In this document: piece after piece, positions 27,371 through 36,885 of the stretch
How the letters are laid out: each line of letters starts with the position of its first letter
Numbering within the stretch: the stretch's first letter is position 1
Origin: Enterococcus sp. MMGLQ5-1
Lineage (GTDB): Bacteria > Bacillota > Bacilli > Lactobacillales > Streptococcaceae
Direction: 5' to 3'
Length of the DNA: 64,000 nt
Assembly: GCF_013155265.1 (NCBI RefSeq)
Contig: NZ_JABJXU010000008.1
Location: 1-64,000, forward strand
The notes under the pieces: model-generated
Told to the model about the DNA's origin: nothing
The model's database searches: none
What the model saw: only the letters and a program-made list of their open reading frames with translations
Translations under genes and position numbers: made by a program

Positions 27371-27585
27371 CGGCGTAGAAAATTAGAAAATTGATGACAT
27401 TTGCTTGCAAATGTTCGGAAATTTGTCTATTTTCCTATGGCATTGAAGTTGTCGCTTCAGCGACTTACGGAAAAGCTAGTGGCAACGTGCCTTAGCGGAT
27501 TTTCCGCTTAGGCGTTGACTAGTCGTTGTCGCATTGTCCCCCGTAAATTACGAACAATATGAAGAAAATTAGAACTTTTGTCCCA
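27352..27585. repeat. Family A MITE-like repeat, copy 3
   Basis: About 234 bases bounded by perfect TGGGACAAAAG and CTTTTGTCCCA. It shares GACGTTTAACGGCGTAGAAAA-type sequence with copy 2. The CCTTAGCGGATTTTCCGCTTAG and CGTTGTCGCATTGTCC segments are shared with copy 1. Its left end overlaps the 3' end of the metallophosphoesterase gene. Confidence 0.7.
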
Positions 27586-28059
27586 ACCCCGAGATGAAGA
27601 AAAATGAATTATAATAATCTTTTGGTACACATTAGTGCCATTTTTTAAATTCAAAATCTGGCAAGCTAATTTTCGGGACATTTTTTATTTATCAACTTTT
27701 TGAAATAATTTAAAGATAAGTAGCAAGCATTTGATAGAGAGCATAGGATGGTCAATTAAATATTGATCTGTTGCTCTCTTTTTTTGTTGCATAGGTATTT
27801 GTTTAGACAATAATATATCCAAAATTACCTGTTCATGCTTTGTTCGAAACCATTTAAATACCTTCGTTCAGCTTTTTATTTTCGGTAACGCCAAAAAGCG
27901 CGAAAGTAAGCTAAAAAGAAAGTGTGGCACATTTTCTTCTAAAGATACTTTCAAGCAATGCCATCGATTGAATATTGTTCATTAATTCAACTTGTAACGT
28001 ACAAAGTTGTAAAAATCTAGACGCTACTCCTAATGAATAATTATTTTTTCTGCGGATTA
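27586..28059. other. Gene-free stretch, decayed sequence
   Basis: About 470 bases. Apart from the terminator at 27736-27785 I see no intact gene. The segment 27800-28020 has mixed composition that could be a decayed mobile element, but no family can be named. Confidence 0.4.
27736..27785 (+). terminator. Rho-independent terminator
   Basis: AGAGAGCA pairs with TGCTCTCT, with an inner GGTCAAT/ATTGATC stem, followed by six or more T. It lies about 370 bases past the metallophosphoesterase stop. Confidence 0.75.
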
Positions 28060-28088
28060 TTGACATAGACGCCCTTCAACTCTATATA
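28060..28088 (+). promoter_or_regulatory. Strong sigma-A promoter of the small lipoprotein gene
   Basis: TTGACA (28060-28065), 17 bases, TATATA (28083-28088). The leader contains AAAAGGAGAT twice in tandem (about 28090-28110) and a small AACAAAT/ATTTGTT hairpin before the true ribosome binding site. Confidence 0.7.
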
Positions 28089-28177
28089 AAAAAGGAGATA
28101 AAAAGGAGATAGACAACAAATTTTCTGTAGATTGATTTGTTATGATTGATTCACATAAAACGAAAGGAATGATAGTT

Positions 28178-28483
28178 ATGAAAAAAAGAATAATTTTAGC
28201 TGTTAGTTTGTTCTCATTAATGCTTGTAGGAACCGCTTGTAGTGGAGGTAATGGCAAAAAAGAATCCGAAGAGAATCAAGAAGGACAAAAGCTCACATCA
28301 AAAGATGTTGTCAGCCAAAAAAATGATGTACTTGATGGAGAAGAAGTGACGATATATGAAATGAAAGACGGATCTAATATTGTATTGCCAAGAGGAGTTA
28401 ATATGGATGATGTAGATGCAGTCGTACCTGAGGAAGAAAATATCAAATCAGATTCCCTAGAGGATTCAAAAACAGATGACTGA
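28178..28483 (+). CDS. Small lipoprotein with a pheromone-like signal peptide
   Basis: 101 residues. MKKRIILAVSLFSLMLVGTACSGG is a lipoprotein-type signal (shown as two overlapping parts: MKKRIILAVSLF and LFSLMLVGTAC); the lipobox is imperfect. The mature part is acidic, with IVLPRGVNMDD near its end. The segment LFSLMLVG matches six of eight residues of the enterococcal sex pheromone cAD1 (LFSLVLAG), which is also cut from a lipoprotein signal. The mature part is related to the lipoprotein at 34932-35294. The ATG at 28178 follows AAAGGAATGATAGTT. A dead IS982-type element separates it from the efflux cassette. Confidence 0.75.
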   Translation: MKKRIILAVSLFSLMLVGTACSGGNGKKESEENQEGQKLTSKDVVSQKNDVLDGEEVTIYEMKDGSNIVLPRGVNMDDVDAVVPEEENIKSDSLEDSKTDD

Positions 28484-28535
28484 TAACATCTAAGTATAAA
28501 AAATTAGCTTTAGAATAATCATAATTGAATTCAAA

Positions 28536-29515
28536 CCGAATTGCTAGTTAATTTTAAAAATGATCAAGTGCATATTTGAACGTATTAGAACTAATATTTT
28601 AAGCTTGCTCAAGTATAAAATTATAAGATAGTAAAAATAATTCTAACCGATCCTCAAAACCTGATAAGGAGTTATTTTTGAACTGTTGAATTCTGGGTAA
28701 GCTTAAACTAGAAATTACTGTTTCAATTATTTATGAAATTTAGATAACAGGCGAATATCAGCTTTCTTGCTCCTTTGTTGTTTTTTCTATGTGGTGTCCA
28801 TCAGTCTATGTCAATGGTATAGCATTATTTCTTTAATCTATTGCTAGTATAACCTTTATCCGCCAATACTTGCGTGACAAGTTCAGACACCTGGTTTACA
28901 TCGTGGATGGAAGCGAGCTTATAATATAGGTGAGCGGCAATCCTTTGGAATCAATACTTATACTGAAAATCCATAAGAAAAAAGAACTTTCGTAGACTTG
29001 CGCCCGATATTGGTTATTTCAGAAAAAGTTTTTCTTGTCTGTTGTGAATTATGACGCATAACGGACAAGAAATGCTTTCTATAACGGCATATTTTGGATG
29101 GTTATCTAACGTTTATAGCGAAAATTTTTAACGTTTCTTTTAAGTTCATGCTTAAGTGATTATGACGAGAGTGACTAGGAAAATCCATTAAGGCTTAAGA
29201 ATGTCCCAATAGCTTGACGCATACTGCTTTGCGTTGACCACGGTCATAATCCTTTCATATTCGTAGCAATAATCGTTATATCAGTCTGTTTTTGTCGATT
29301 GATATTTCATCAAAGACGAATTTTCTTTAGAAAAAATTTTATATATAATTCACTGATTTTTCTAATAAATTTGTACATTATTCGAACGTTTGGATAGAGC
29401 TGGATATTCTTTGATTGATTTTGCGTGGAATATTTACTCGTTTCTCGGTAGTTTTGAGTTGATTCTACCGAAAAATTATTGTGTTTTCCGTTTTTATAAT
29501 TAACTAGCAATTCGG
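28536..29515 (-). mobile_element. Degenerate full-length IS982-family-like element
   Basis: The 980-base segment is bounded by perfect 18-base inverted repeats: CCGAATTGCTAGTTAATT at 28536-28553 and its complement at 29498-29515. Length fits IS982 elements (about 1 kb). On the minus strand it holds a broken transposase. No clear target duplication flanks it. It lies between the small lipoprotein gene and the efflux cassette, so it may have separated genes that were once one operon. Confidence 0.7.
28790..29330 (-). pseudogene. Broken transposase of the IS982-like element
   Basis: Several stops and frameshifts. The best readable part, in more than one frame, is SIDSKGLPLTYIISSASIHD-like followed by VNQVSELVTQVLADKGYTSN, which matches the DDE core of IS982-type transposases (catalytic Asp before KGY). 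No start or full frame remains, so it cannot be active. Confidence 0.55.
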
Positions 29516-29578
29516 ATTAATTTAGTTTTAAAACGAAAAAGACTAGAAAAAACAAATGAAATAGTTGAGGAGATAGAT

Positions 29579-30805
29579 ATGGCTAAACAAACATCAAAAA
29601 AAATATTACTTTTATTCGTGATCGTACTATCTGTCGGTTTTATAGTAAGTTTTTACTATTATGAAACTAACAATCAAAGCTCAGTAGTATCGGCTGATAA
29701 AAAAGAAGCACAGACTATACTTAAAAAAGTCTCAGTTAAGTCACTTCAAAAAAGTGAGCAAGGTAACGAATCAGCAGTAACCTTGGCAGGAGCAATCACT
29801 GCGAATAATATTTCTAAAATAAAAATTGATCCTTCTAAAGGAATCGTAGAAGATTTAGCAGTAAATGAAGGAGATACAGTTGTAAAGGGACAGAAGCTAT
29901 TTACTTATAAAAATGTAAGTATGGAACTAGAGATGAAAGAAGCAGAAGCAGTTTTAACAGAAAAAAAACAATTATTGTCTAGTGCAGAAAGTAATTCAAT
30001 AATCAAATGGGACTTATACAATAAAGCAAGTAAAACGTATACAGCAGATCAAGCATCTGAGTTGGCTGATTTAAAAGGGCAAGCCACGATTGCTAGTAAT
30101 GATATTGCAAATGCCAAAGCAGCTGTTGATACTGCTCAAATAACGTATCAAGCAGCAGTTGAAAAATTAGAAAACAATGTTGTTAAAGCATCAACTGATG
30201 GTCAGATTAAAAGCTTAAATAAAGAAATTTTGGAAAAATCCGATGATGAGAAAAATAGTGATAATTTTATTGAAATTGTTGATAGTAGCAGTGTTTATGT
30301 GAAAGGGAAAATTAATGAATTTGATCGAGAAAGTGCCTCTTTACAACAGCCGGTAGAAATTATTGATCGAAAAAATCCTAAAAATACTTGGAGAGGCAAA
30401 ATCACCAAAATTGGCTATTTAGTCGCTGAAAATGGAAAATCAGATGATAAAAAAGAGGAAGAGAATCCTAATCTTTCAAAATATCCTTATACAGTTAAAT
30501 TAGATGAAACGGACAATATACCTCTAATTGGTTCGAATGTGTATGTCAAGTTATTATCAGACGATGAAGCATTATTAAAAATCCCCCAAAAATATATAAT
30601 AGAAGAAAAGACAACAGAAGATGGACAGGATAAGGAAAAATATTTTGTTTGGAAGGTTGTTGATGGAAAAATAAAAAAACAAGAGATAACGATTGATGAA
30701 GCTAAAATTAGTAAAAAAGGGACAGTGATTACTGGTGGAATAAGTAAAGAAGATAGTATTGTTGAAGCTACAGAAGGATTGAAAGAAGGAATGGAGGTTA
30801 GTTAG
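29579..30805 (+). CDS. Periplasmic-adaptor-like (HlyD/MFP) subunit of a MacB-type efflux system
   Basis: 408 residues. One N-terminal membrane anchor (residues 10-28), a barrel-sandwich half (IVEDLAVNEGDTVVKGQKLF), a coiled-coil hairpin (about 115-200), the second half (ASTDGQIKSLNKE) and a beta-barrel domain. Such proteins link a MacB-like permease to the cell surface in Gram-positives. The ATG follows GAGGAGATAGAT. It is the first gene of a tight operon with ATPase and permease and a two-component system behind. Substrate unknown; peptide or antibiotic export is likely by analogy. Confidence 0.88.
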   Translation: MAKQTSKKILLLFVIVLSVGFIVSFYYYETNNQSSVVSADKKEAQTILKKVSVKSLQKSEQGNESAVTLAGAITANNISKIKIDPSKGIVEDLAVNEGDTVVKGQKLFTYKNVSMELEMKEAEAVLTEKKQLLSSAESNSIIKWDLYNKASKTYTADQASELADLKGQATIASNDIANAKAAVDTAQITYQAAVEKLENNVVKASTDGQIKSLNKEILEKSDDEKNSDNFIEIVDSSSVYVKGKINEFDRESASLQQPVEIIDRKNPKNTWRGKITKIGYLVAENGKSDDKKEEENPNLSKYPYTVKLDETDNIPLIGSNVYVKLLSDDEALLKIPQKYIIEEKTTEDGQDKEKYFVWKVVDGKIKKQEITIDEAKISKKGTVITGGISKEDSIVEATEGLKEGMEVS

Positions 30806-30806
30806 C

Positions 30807-31466
30807 TTGTTAAAATTAACTAATATTTCTAAATCATACAAACAGGGTGATACTCAAATTGCTGTATTAAAAGGGATTCAGCTTACAATCAATCAAGGAG
30901 AATTTTGTGCAATTATGGGTCCCTCAGGATCTGGGAAATCGACATTAATGAACATTTTAGGCTGTTTAGATTTACCAACTGAAGGAATCTATGAGCTCGA
31001 CGAACGAAATGTTGCAGGGTTATCTGAAAACCAACTTGCTGATATACGAAATCAAAAAATCGGCTTCGTTTTTCAAAATTTTAATTTAATGCCACGTTTA
31101 ACCGCACTTCAAAATGTTGAGTTACCATTAGTTTATGCAAAAGTTCCAAAAGAAGAACGAAAAATCAGAGCTCTAAATATGTTGGAAGAAGTAGGTCTTT
31201 CTGATCGAAAAAATTTTTTCCCGGCAGAATTGTCAGGTGGACAAAAGCAGCGAGTAGCAATTGCTCGTGCACTGGTTACAAATGCGCCTATTATTTTGGC
31301 AGATGAGCCTACAGGGGCATTAGATACGATGACCGGAGATCAAATTATGGCTATTTTAAAAAATTTAAACCATAAAGGAAAAACAATTATTGTTATCACA
31401 CATGAGATGGAAATAGCCGATTATTGCGAAAGGCTCATTGTGATACGAGATGGTATCATCCAATAA
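30807..31466 (+). CDS. ABC transporter ATP-binding protein (MacB/LolD type)
   Basis: 219 residues. Walker [11 protein letters not shown]-loop [12 protein letters not shown], signature [15 protein letters not shown], Walker [12 protein letters not shown] and H-loop VITHE are all present. The start is TTG, behind GGAGGTTAG, one base after the adaptor's stop codon. Works with the permease that follows. Confidence 0.95.
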   Translation: MLKLTNISKSYKQGDTQIAVLKGIQLTINQGEFCAIMGPSGSGKSTLMNILGCLDLPTEGIYELDERNVAGLSENQLADIRNQKIGFVFQNFNLMPRLTALQNVELPLVYAKVPKEERKIRALNMLEEVGLSDRKNFFPAELSGGQKQRVAIARALVTNAPIILADEPTGALDTMTGDQIMAILKNLNHKGKTIIVITHEMEIADYCERLIVIRDGIIQ

Positions 31467-31484
31467 GAATAGGAGACGAAATAG

Positions 31485-32696
31485 ATGGAAATGTTACTTA
31501 TTTCAATACGCTCTGTTTTTGCACATAAAATGCGTTCAATTCTAACTATGCTAGGTGTAATTATTGGTATCGCAGCTATTATTAGCATTTTTAGCATTAT
31601 AGAAGGAAATACTGCAAATATGAAACAACAATTACTAGGTGGAACAAATAACACAATGGAAGTGCTATATGATCAAATATCTAGATTTGATAAAGGGAAA
31701 GCGAGTAATAGTCAAGCAAAAAAACCGTTGTATATACCTGAAATATCAAAAGAATCTATAAAAGAACTAAAAGCAATTAATCATATAAAAAGCATTGGTG
31801 TTGGCTATGCTGTGAACAAAGCAACGTTTTATAAAAATAAAACGATTTATGGTAAATTTTCAGCAGCAACGTCCAGCTATATCAGTATGAAAAATTTAAA
31901 ATTATTAGAAGGGCATATGATTAGTGATGAGGACCAAAAGCAACGTAAGCAAGTAATCATCATAAATGAAGAAATGAAAAAACAATTGCCTGAAGAGGTG
32001 CAAATTGGTAGCTATATAGAAATTAATGGCGTACCTTTTCAATTAATAGGGATATACAAAGAAAAAATGAATGATCAAGTATATAATTCTGAAAAAACAG
32101 CCTTTGTCCCATATGATCAATGGAACAATATTTTTGAGACAATTGATAATCAACCAACGGTCTTAGTACAAACACAAAATATAAATGACTTGCAATTAGT
32201 AGCCACTAAAGTCGCACAAACATTGAATAAAGATTTTCCTAAATCCGATTATGTTTTTGGTATTGAAAATTTTGACAAATATACACAACAGATGGAAGAG
32301 TTTAACAAATCAAACTTTTATTTACTAGCAGGAATTGCTAGTATTTCCTTATTAGTTGGTGGAATCGGTGTAATGAACATTATGCTAGTATCGGTTACAG
32401 AGCGTACAAGAGAAATTGGAGTAAAAAAAGCGCTTGGTGCACGGAGAGCGTTGATTCTTCAACAATTTTTAGTGGAGTCTGTCTTATTAACCTTAATCGG
32501 AGGAGTGATTGGTATTATCACGGGAATAATTGCAGGATGGGTTATTATCATGATACTAGGATATCCTTATATTGTATCTGTGCTGGCAATCCTTGGAAGT
32601 TTAGCCTTCTGCTGTTTAATTGGAATTATATTCGGATTATTACCAGCAATCAAAGCATCAAAATTAAATCCTATCGAAGCATTGCGTTTTGAATAG
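31485..32696 (+). CDS. MacB-type ABC transporter permease
   Basis: 403 residues. One N-terminal membrane helix (ILTMLGVIIGIAAIISIFSI), a 220-residue extracytoplasmic domain and three C-terminal helices with VGGIGVMNIMLVSVTERTRE and GVKKALGARR, the FtsX/MacB signature. It acts as a mechanotransmitting exporter rather than a channel in known systems. Ribosome binding site AGGAGACG. Part of the adaptor-ATPase-permease operon. Confidence 0.94.
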   Translation: MEMLLISIRSVFAHKMRSILTMLGVIIGIAAIISIFSIIEGNTANMKQQLLGGTNNTMEVLYDQISRFDKGKASNSQAKKPLYIPEISKESIKELKAINHIKSIGVGYAVNKATFYKNKTIYGKFSAATSSYISMKNLKLLEGHMISDEDQKQRKQVIIINEEMKKQLPEEVQIGSYIEINGVPFQLIGIYKEKMNDQVYNSEKTAFVPYDQWNNIFETIDNQPTVLVQTQNINDLQLVATKVAQTLNKDFPKSDYVFGIENFDKYTQQMEEFNKSNFYLLAGIASISLLVGGIGVMNIMLVSVTERTREIGVKKALGARRALILQQFLVESVLLTLIGGVIGIITGIIAGWVIIMILGYPYIVSVLAILGSLAFCCLIGIIFGLLPAIKASKLNPIEALRFE

Positions 32697-32761
32697 TGTT
32701 CCCTTTATAATATTTAGATATTATTCGTCTGAACATTTCATAGGACAAAGGAGAATAAATA

Positions 32762-33421
32762 ATGAATGTATTGATTGTTGAAGATGAAATTCTTATTAGT
32801 CAACTGATTCAAGATTTTTTAGTTGATGCTGGCTACAATGTCACTGTTTGTTTAGATGGTCAGACAGCGATGGAAAGATTCGACAAAAATAAATTTGATT
32901 TAGTGATTTTAGATATAATGCTGCCAGGAAAAAGTGGCTTGGAGATTCTTACTGAGATTCGTAATAATTCTGATATTCCTATTATTATGTTGACGGCATT
33001 GAACGATGAACAAACTCAAATTATCTGTTTTAATCAGAAGATTGATGATTATGTAGCAAAACCTTTTTCTCCTACAATTTTAGTAAAAAGAGTAGAAAAT
33101 ATTTTAAATAGACGCAGTATGAAAAAAGAAGATAAACTAGTTATTGGAGAGCTTGAAGTGATAATTGATAACTGTGAAGTCAAGTATAAAGGAGAAACTA
33201 TTGAACTAACCAAAAAAGAACATGATATTTTTACTTGCCTTGTTAAAAAAAGTAATTCCATCGTTACAAGAGAGAGTATTATACACTTTGTGTGGTCATA
33301 TGATGATTTTGTAGATACGAGAATTATTGATAACCATATTCGAAATTTACGAAAAAAAATACCAAATGCTAAAATTACGACTGTCAAAGGAATTGGGTAC
33401 AAATTTGAGGGTGTACGATGA
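32762..33421 (+). CDS. OmpR-family response regulator of the efflux cassette
   Basis: 219 residues. Acidic pocket VEDE, phospho-acceptor in VILDIMLPGKSG, Lys in YVAKPFSP, and a winged-helix output domain ending TTVKGIGYKFEGVR. The stop overlaps the kinase start (ATGA). It probably controls the adjacent transporter in response to the exported compound, as in antimicrobial-peptide resistance modules. Confidence 0.92.
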   Translation: MNVLIVEDEILISQLIQDFLVDAGYNVTVCLDGQTAMERFDKNKFDLVILDIMLPGKSGLEILTEIRNNSDIPIIMLTALNDEQTQIICFNQKIDDYVAKPFSPTILVKRVENILNRRSMKKEDKLVIGELEVIIDNCEVKYKGETIELTKKEHDIFTCLVKKSNSIVTRESIIHFVWSYDDFVDTRIIDNHIRNLRKKIPNAKITTVKGIGYKFEGVR

Positions 33422-34800
33422 AAATTTGGAAAAAGAATTTTTTTTATACAATGGTTATTATCATGGCTACTATGATAGCATCAATTACTTTCTTTTATAT
33501 TCTGGTTCCTATTTATTATCAACATAAGCAAAGTGCGACTCTTGGAAATGAACTATCTGATATCATAGGAAAAATTGAAAAACGACCGATTAAGGATACA
33601 GTTAATTATTTAAAAAATAATTTTAATAATACTAATTGGATATTAACTGATGATCAGGGAAATCAGCTGTATGCAGGTGAGTTGATTAAGTGGAGCAAAG
33701 AAGAAGAGGAAGCGAGTATTGATACTTTCGATATCGTTAATTCATCAGAAAGTCCAATAGAGGCTGAAAGAGTAGTCAAAGAGTTTGTTGATAATAAAGG
33801 TGATAAATATCTCTTAAGTGGATTTACGTTTACACAACCTATAATAGAAGCAAGTAGTGTCATGCTGGAATTGATTCCTGTAATTTTAATAATCACCTTG
33901 ATTATCGGTACAATAGCGACGTATGTTTATTCAAGAAGTTCTGCCAAACGTATTTTGAGTATTTCTGAAACAACGAATAAAATGGTGAAAAAAATGAATG
34001 TGGCATGTGATATTTCTGGAAAAGACGAGCTTGCAGGATTAGCTAAGGACATTAATTTATTAAATAGCACGCTAAAAAGCGCGATAGAAGCACTCGAGGT
34101 AGAGATTTCAAAAGTTGAAGAAATTGAGCGGAACAAAGAATATTTTGTTCAAAGTGCTGCTCATGAATTAAAAACACCGATTACCATTATGTCAGGTATT
34201 GTGGAAGGGATGCGACTAAATGTAGGACGTTATCAAGACAGAGAAAAATACCTTGAAATCTGTCAAGAGTTACTATCTACTCAACAAAATTTAATCCACA
34301 ATATATTATCGGTATATAAAGCAGAGCATTTTAGTGAACAAGGGATAAGAACATATTTTTCTTTAAAGAAAGTTGTTGAAGATTTAATTGAACCTTATCA
34401 AATTATTTCAGAAACAAATAAAAAAAAATTTGTATTGAATTTAAATGAAGTAAGTATTGAAGCAAATAACGAACAAGTAGAACGCTTACTATCTAACATT
34501 ATTACGAATGCTTACCAGTATTGTAAAGATGATGGTGAAATTTATATTACATTAAATAACAATTGTTTCTCTATTGAAAATTCATGTGAGCCTTTAGAAT
34601 CTGAATTTTTGGATAAAATATTCGAGCCATTTTATAGACCAGATTATGCGCGTAATCGTAAATCAGGAGGAACTGGACTTGGCTTATTTATCGTCAAGCA
34701 AATTTTGAATGCGAACAATTATCCGTACTCATTTACTCCAAACGATGAGCAAAATGGCATGATTTTTATAATTGAATTTAAGGAAAATCATACAAAATAA
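33418..34800 (+). CDS. Sensor histidine kinase of the efflux cassette
   Basis: 460 residues. Membrane helices near residues 9-31 and 148-168 enclose a 115-residue extracytoplasmic sensor domain, followed by a HAMP-like linker. The H-box is SAAHELKTPITIM, the N-box LLSNIITNAYQYC, and the G-box KSGGTGLGLFIVKQ. Unlike the kinase at 18.2-19.3 kb it has a large outside domain, so it may bind a ligand directly; the neighbouring lipoproteins are candidates to present or be such a ligand. Confidence 0.92.
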   Translation: MKIWKKNFFYTMVIIMATMIASITFFYILVPIYYQHKQSATLGNELSDIIGKIEKRPIKDTVNYLKNNFNNTNWILTDDQGNQLYAGELIKWSKEEEEASIDTFDIVNSSESPIEAERVVKEFVDNKGDKYLLSGFTFTQPIIEASSVMLELIPVILIITLIIGTIATYVYSRSSAKRILSISETTNKMVKKMNVACDISGKDELAGLAKDINLLNSTLKSAIEALEVEISKVEEIERNKEYFVQSAAHELKTPITIMSGIVEGMRLNVGRYQDREKYLEICQELLSTQQNLIHNILSVYKAEHFSEQGIRTYFSLKKVVEDLIEPYQIISETNKKKFVLNLNEVSIEANNEQVERLLSNIITNAYQYCKDDGEIYITLNNNCFSIENSCEPLESEFLDKIFEPFYRPDYARNRKSGGTGLGLFIVKQILNANNYPYSFTPNDEQNGMIFIIEFKENHTK

Positions 34801-34931
34801 TAAATAAATTTAAAAACTGCATATAGATTACTTGAATATGGAAAAACTATTTTGTAATGAATTGCTTGATTGTATATCAATACATTAATTTTTATATTTT
34901 ATTATTTATGCATACAGTAGGAGGTTTTATA

Positions 34932-35294
34932 GTGAAAACAAAAGTATTTATCTTATTTTTATTAACTGGTCTAACTTTAGCTGGTTGCCAGGTTAATGTT
35001 TCAAAAAAAGAAGCATTATCAACGAAAAATCTAACAGCCTCTCCCACAGAAAAAGTAACTGAAAATCAGGCATCTAATTCTAACGATAAAGCAAGAGATA
35101 CGAGTCAGTATGCTACTGAAGAGGATGTAATAAAAAAAGAAGAAACAAGGATTGAACAAAAAGACTATATCCTTTATACATTTAAAGGGCATAAATCAGT
35201 GGCTCTTCCAAAAAATGTATCGCTTGAGGAAGCTCAAATTGATTTATCTACTCTTCCAAAGGTAGGAACATCAAAAGAAGAAGTAGAAAAATAA
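34932..35294 (+). CDS. Small lipoprotein, paralogue of the one at 28.2 kb
   Basis: 120 residues. The signal is MKTKVFILFLLTGLTLAGC with a clean lipobox (LAGC). A Ser/Thr/Asn-rich linker follows. The last 50 residues (YTFKGHKSVALPKNVSLEEA) resemble the end of the lipoprotein at 28178 (YEMKDGSNIVLPRGVNMDD). The start is GTG behind GGAGG. Together the two flank the efflux and sensing cassette. Function unknown; a ligand-binding or immunity role is possible. Confidence 0.8.
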   Translation: MKTKVFILFLLTGLTLAGCQVNVSKKEALSTKNLTASPTEKVTENQASNSNDKARDTSQYATEEDVIKKEETRIEQKDYILYTFKGHKSVALPKNVSLEEAQIDLSTLPKVGTSKEEVEK

Positions 35295-35419
35295 AATTCA
35301 CCAGAGTGTAAAATAAAGGGTTATGTTGCAAAGCTTTTCTGAAAATTGCTTTACGATATAATTTCAGTTAAAGCTTCTAAAAAACTGAGGACGCATACAT
35401 GAAAAGGTATTTTAAATGA

Positions 35420-36140
35420 AAACAGTACAATTAGCGAATCATTATTAAAGCCACGGGCTTATACTATCACTTCTTTTTGACTTATCGCGGTTATGCAGTA
35501 TTCCTGTAAATCATACAACGATTTATCGTTGGAACAAGCGTAAAGCTTTATCGAAACTCTAGTATATTGACGAAAGCTATCTTAAAGTTGGAGTGAAAAA
35601 TTGTTATCTGTATTGCGCATCGTTTCTAATGGAAAGACTCTTGATATGTGGCTGCGAAACTATTGCAATACGGTTTCCACAAAAACCTAATTTGATATTA
35701 TAGACAACCATGATCAATTGTAATCGATAAATATTGCCCTTTACTGAAAGATAAAGGCATTCTGGACCAAATGGTTAAACCTTAGATATCCAAATAACCT
35801 AATAATATTTTGGAACGTGCTGCGTCTGGTGAAACTAAAACGATCCTAGGGATTAACCGCCAATCCACTTATGTGGCAGTTACAATGGTTAAATGAATTG
35901 AGGTTGTTTTGCTTCATACAAAGAAAGTTGAAGAGCCATTGCACTCTTCGACTTTTTCCTGTGGGATGAAGTTGAACAATTGAAAAGCTTATTATAAAAA
36001 TAGATTAGTTTATAAGTAAATTACGAGTACACTTAGTGTTCAGATTTTGCTGAATTAATATACAAAACATTGAATCTGAAAACATTCAAAAATCGAGTTG
36101 AGCAGGATCACCACCCAAGGAATATTATAATGATTGCTGT
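35420..36140 (+). pseudogene. Broken IS6-type transposase
   Basis: Readable fragments in shifting frames include ESYLKVGVKNCYLY (compare DETYIKVKGKWYYLY), VSNGKTLDMWLR, and near 36,090 KTFKNRVEQDHHPRN (compare LNNLIEQDHRPVK), which contains the region of the last catalytic residue. Multiple stops; no usable start. Confidence 0.55.
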
Positions 36141-36239
36141 TTAAATAAAATTTCTAAAAATTATATAGATTGAAATATTACATGTCTTATATCCATACAT
36201 AGATATTACAGTGATTATGTCTATCAATGATAAATGATA

Positions 36240-36640
36240 AAAAACATATCTTCCTAAAATAAAATCACACTTCTATTTGTGAATAATCCAGTATTTCCGG
36301 GAAAATTTACTGGTTTCGCAATACAATAGCACTAAATCCGTGAATTTGGATTTGTTTTTGGTACACATCGGGCAATCTGTATGACATGAAGTGTGAAGCT
36401 TAATTTAGAAGTATTTCTATAGCTGTAGCATCCATTTTAGTTTGAGCAACACCAAAAAAGGCAGTCACCCGAAGATGACCACCTAACATTCATATTAATC
36501 ATTTTAGTCAAATCAGTTCGATTTGAATTGAGCTCCCAAAAAGCCGAAAAGAAATTAGGCTCATAGGCTTTACAGACTGTAATGAAATCAAGATATTATT
36601 AGAAATTCCAGTCTGAATAATCCATTTAGACTGGAATTGA
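36240..36640. repeat. Dispersed intergenic repeat family B, copy 3
   Basis: It contains CCGTGAATTTGGATTTG, GCTTAATTTAGAAGTATTT, AGTTTGAGCAACACCA and ATTTTAGTCAAATCAG in the same order as the copies at 2.3 and 16.1 kb. A terminal hairpin AATTCCAGTCT/AGACTGGAATT lies at 36604-36638. It is inserted inside the IS6-like remnant. Confidence 0.5.
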
Positions 36641-36829
36641 ATTTATATTGGCACTTTGCAACAGAATCAATTAACATAATTTTATGATTTTTCTTTTATC
36701 AGCAGACTATTGTATTATTAAAAATATTTTTGAATTATATAACTAGGAAAATCTAATTGTGAATTTAATTCTCTTTTTATTTTGCTTCAATAAATTGAAT
36801 ATTGCTAGTTAATTTTTGTTAATTTGTTA

Positions 36830-36851
36830 TCTTAGAATATCCAGTTCCAAG
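36830..36851 (+). repeat. Left inverted repeat of the recombinase cassette (22 bp)
   Basis: The sequence starts TCTTAGAATATCCAG and ends TTCCAAG. Its exact reverse complement is at 38305-38326. Perfect over 22 bases; complementarity stops on the inner side. Confidence 0.95.
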
Positions 36852-36885
36852 ATAAAGATAAAAACCATACATATTTTCTTCTTAT

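Larger units (their letters stand above)
35319..36668 (+). mobile_element. Degenerate IS6-family element enlarged by an internal repeat
   Basis: The left end is GGTTATGTTGCAAAGCTTTT (35319-35338) and the right end CACTTTGCAACAGAATC (36652-36668), which match the GGTTCTGTTGCAAAGTTTT ends of IS6/IS1216-type elements with a few changes. Inside are broken transposase pieces on the plus strand. The 1,350-base size exceeds the usual 800 because a family B repeat sits near the right end. Clearly inactive. Confidence 0.65.
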
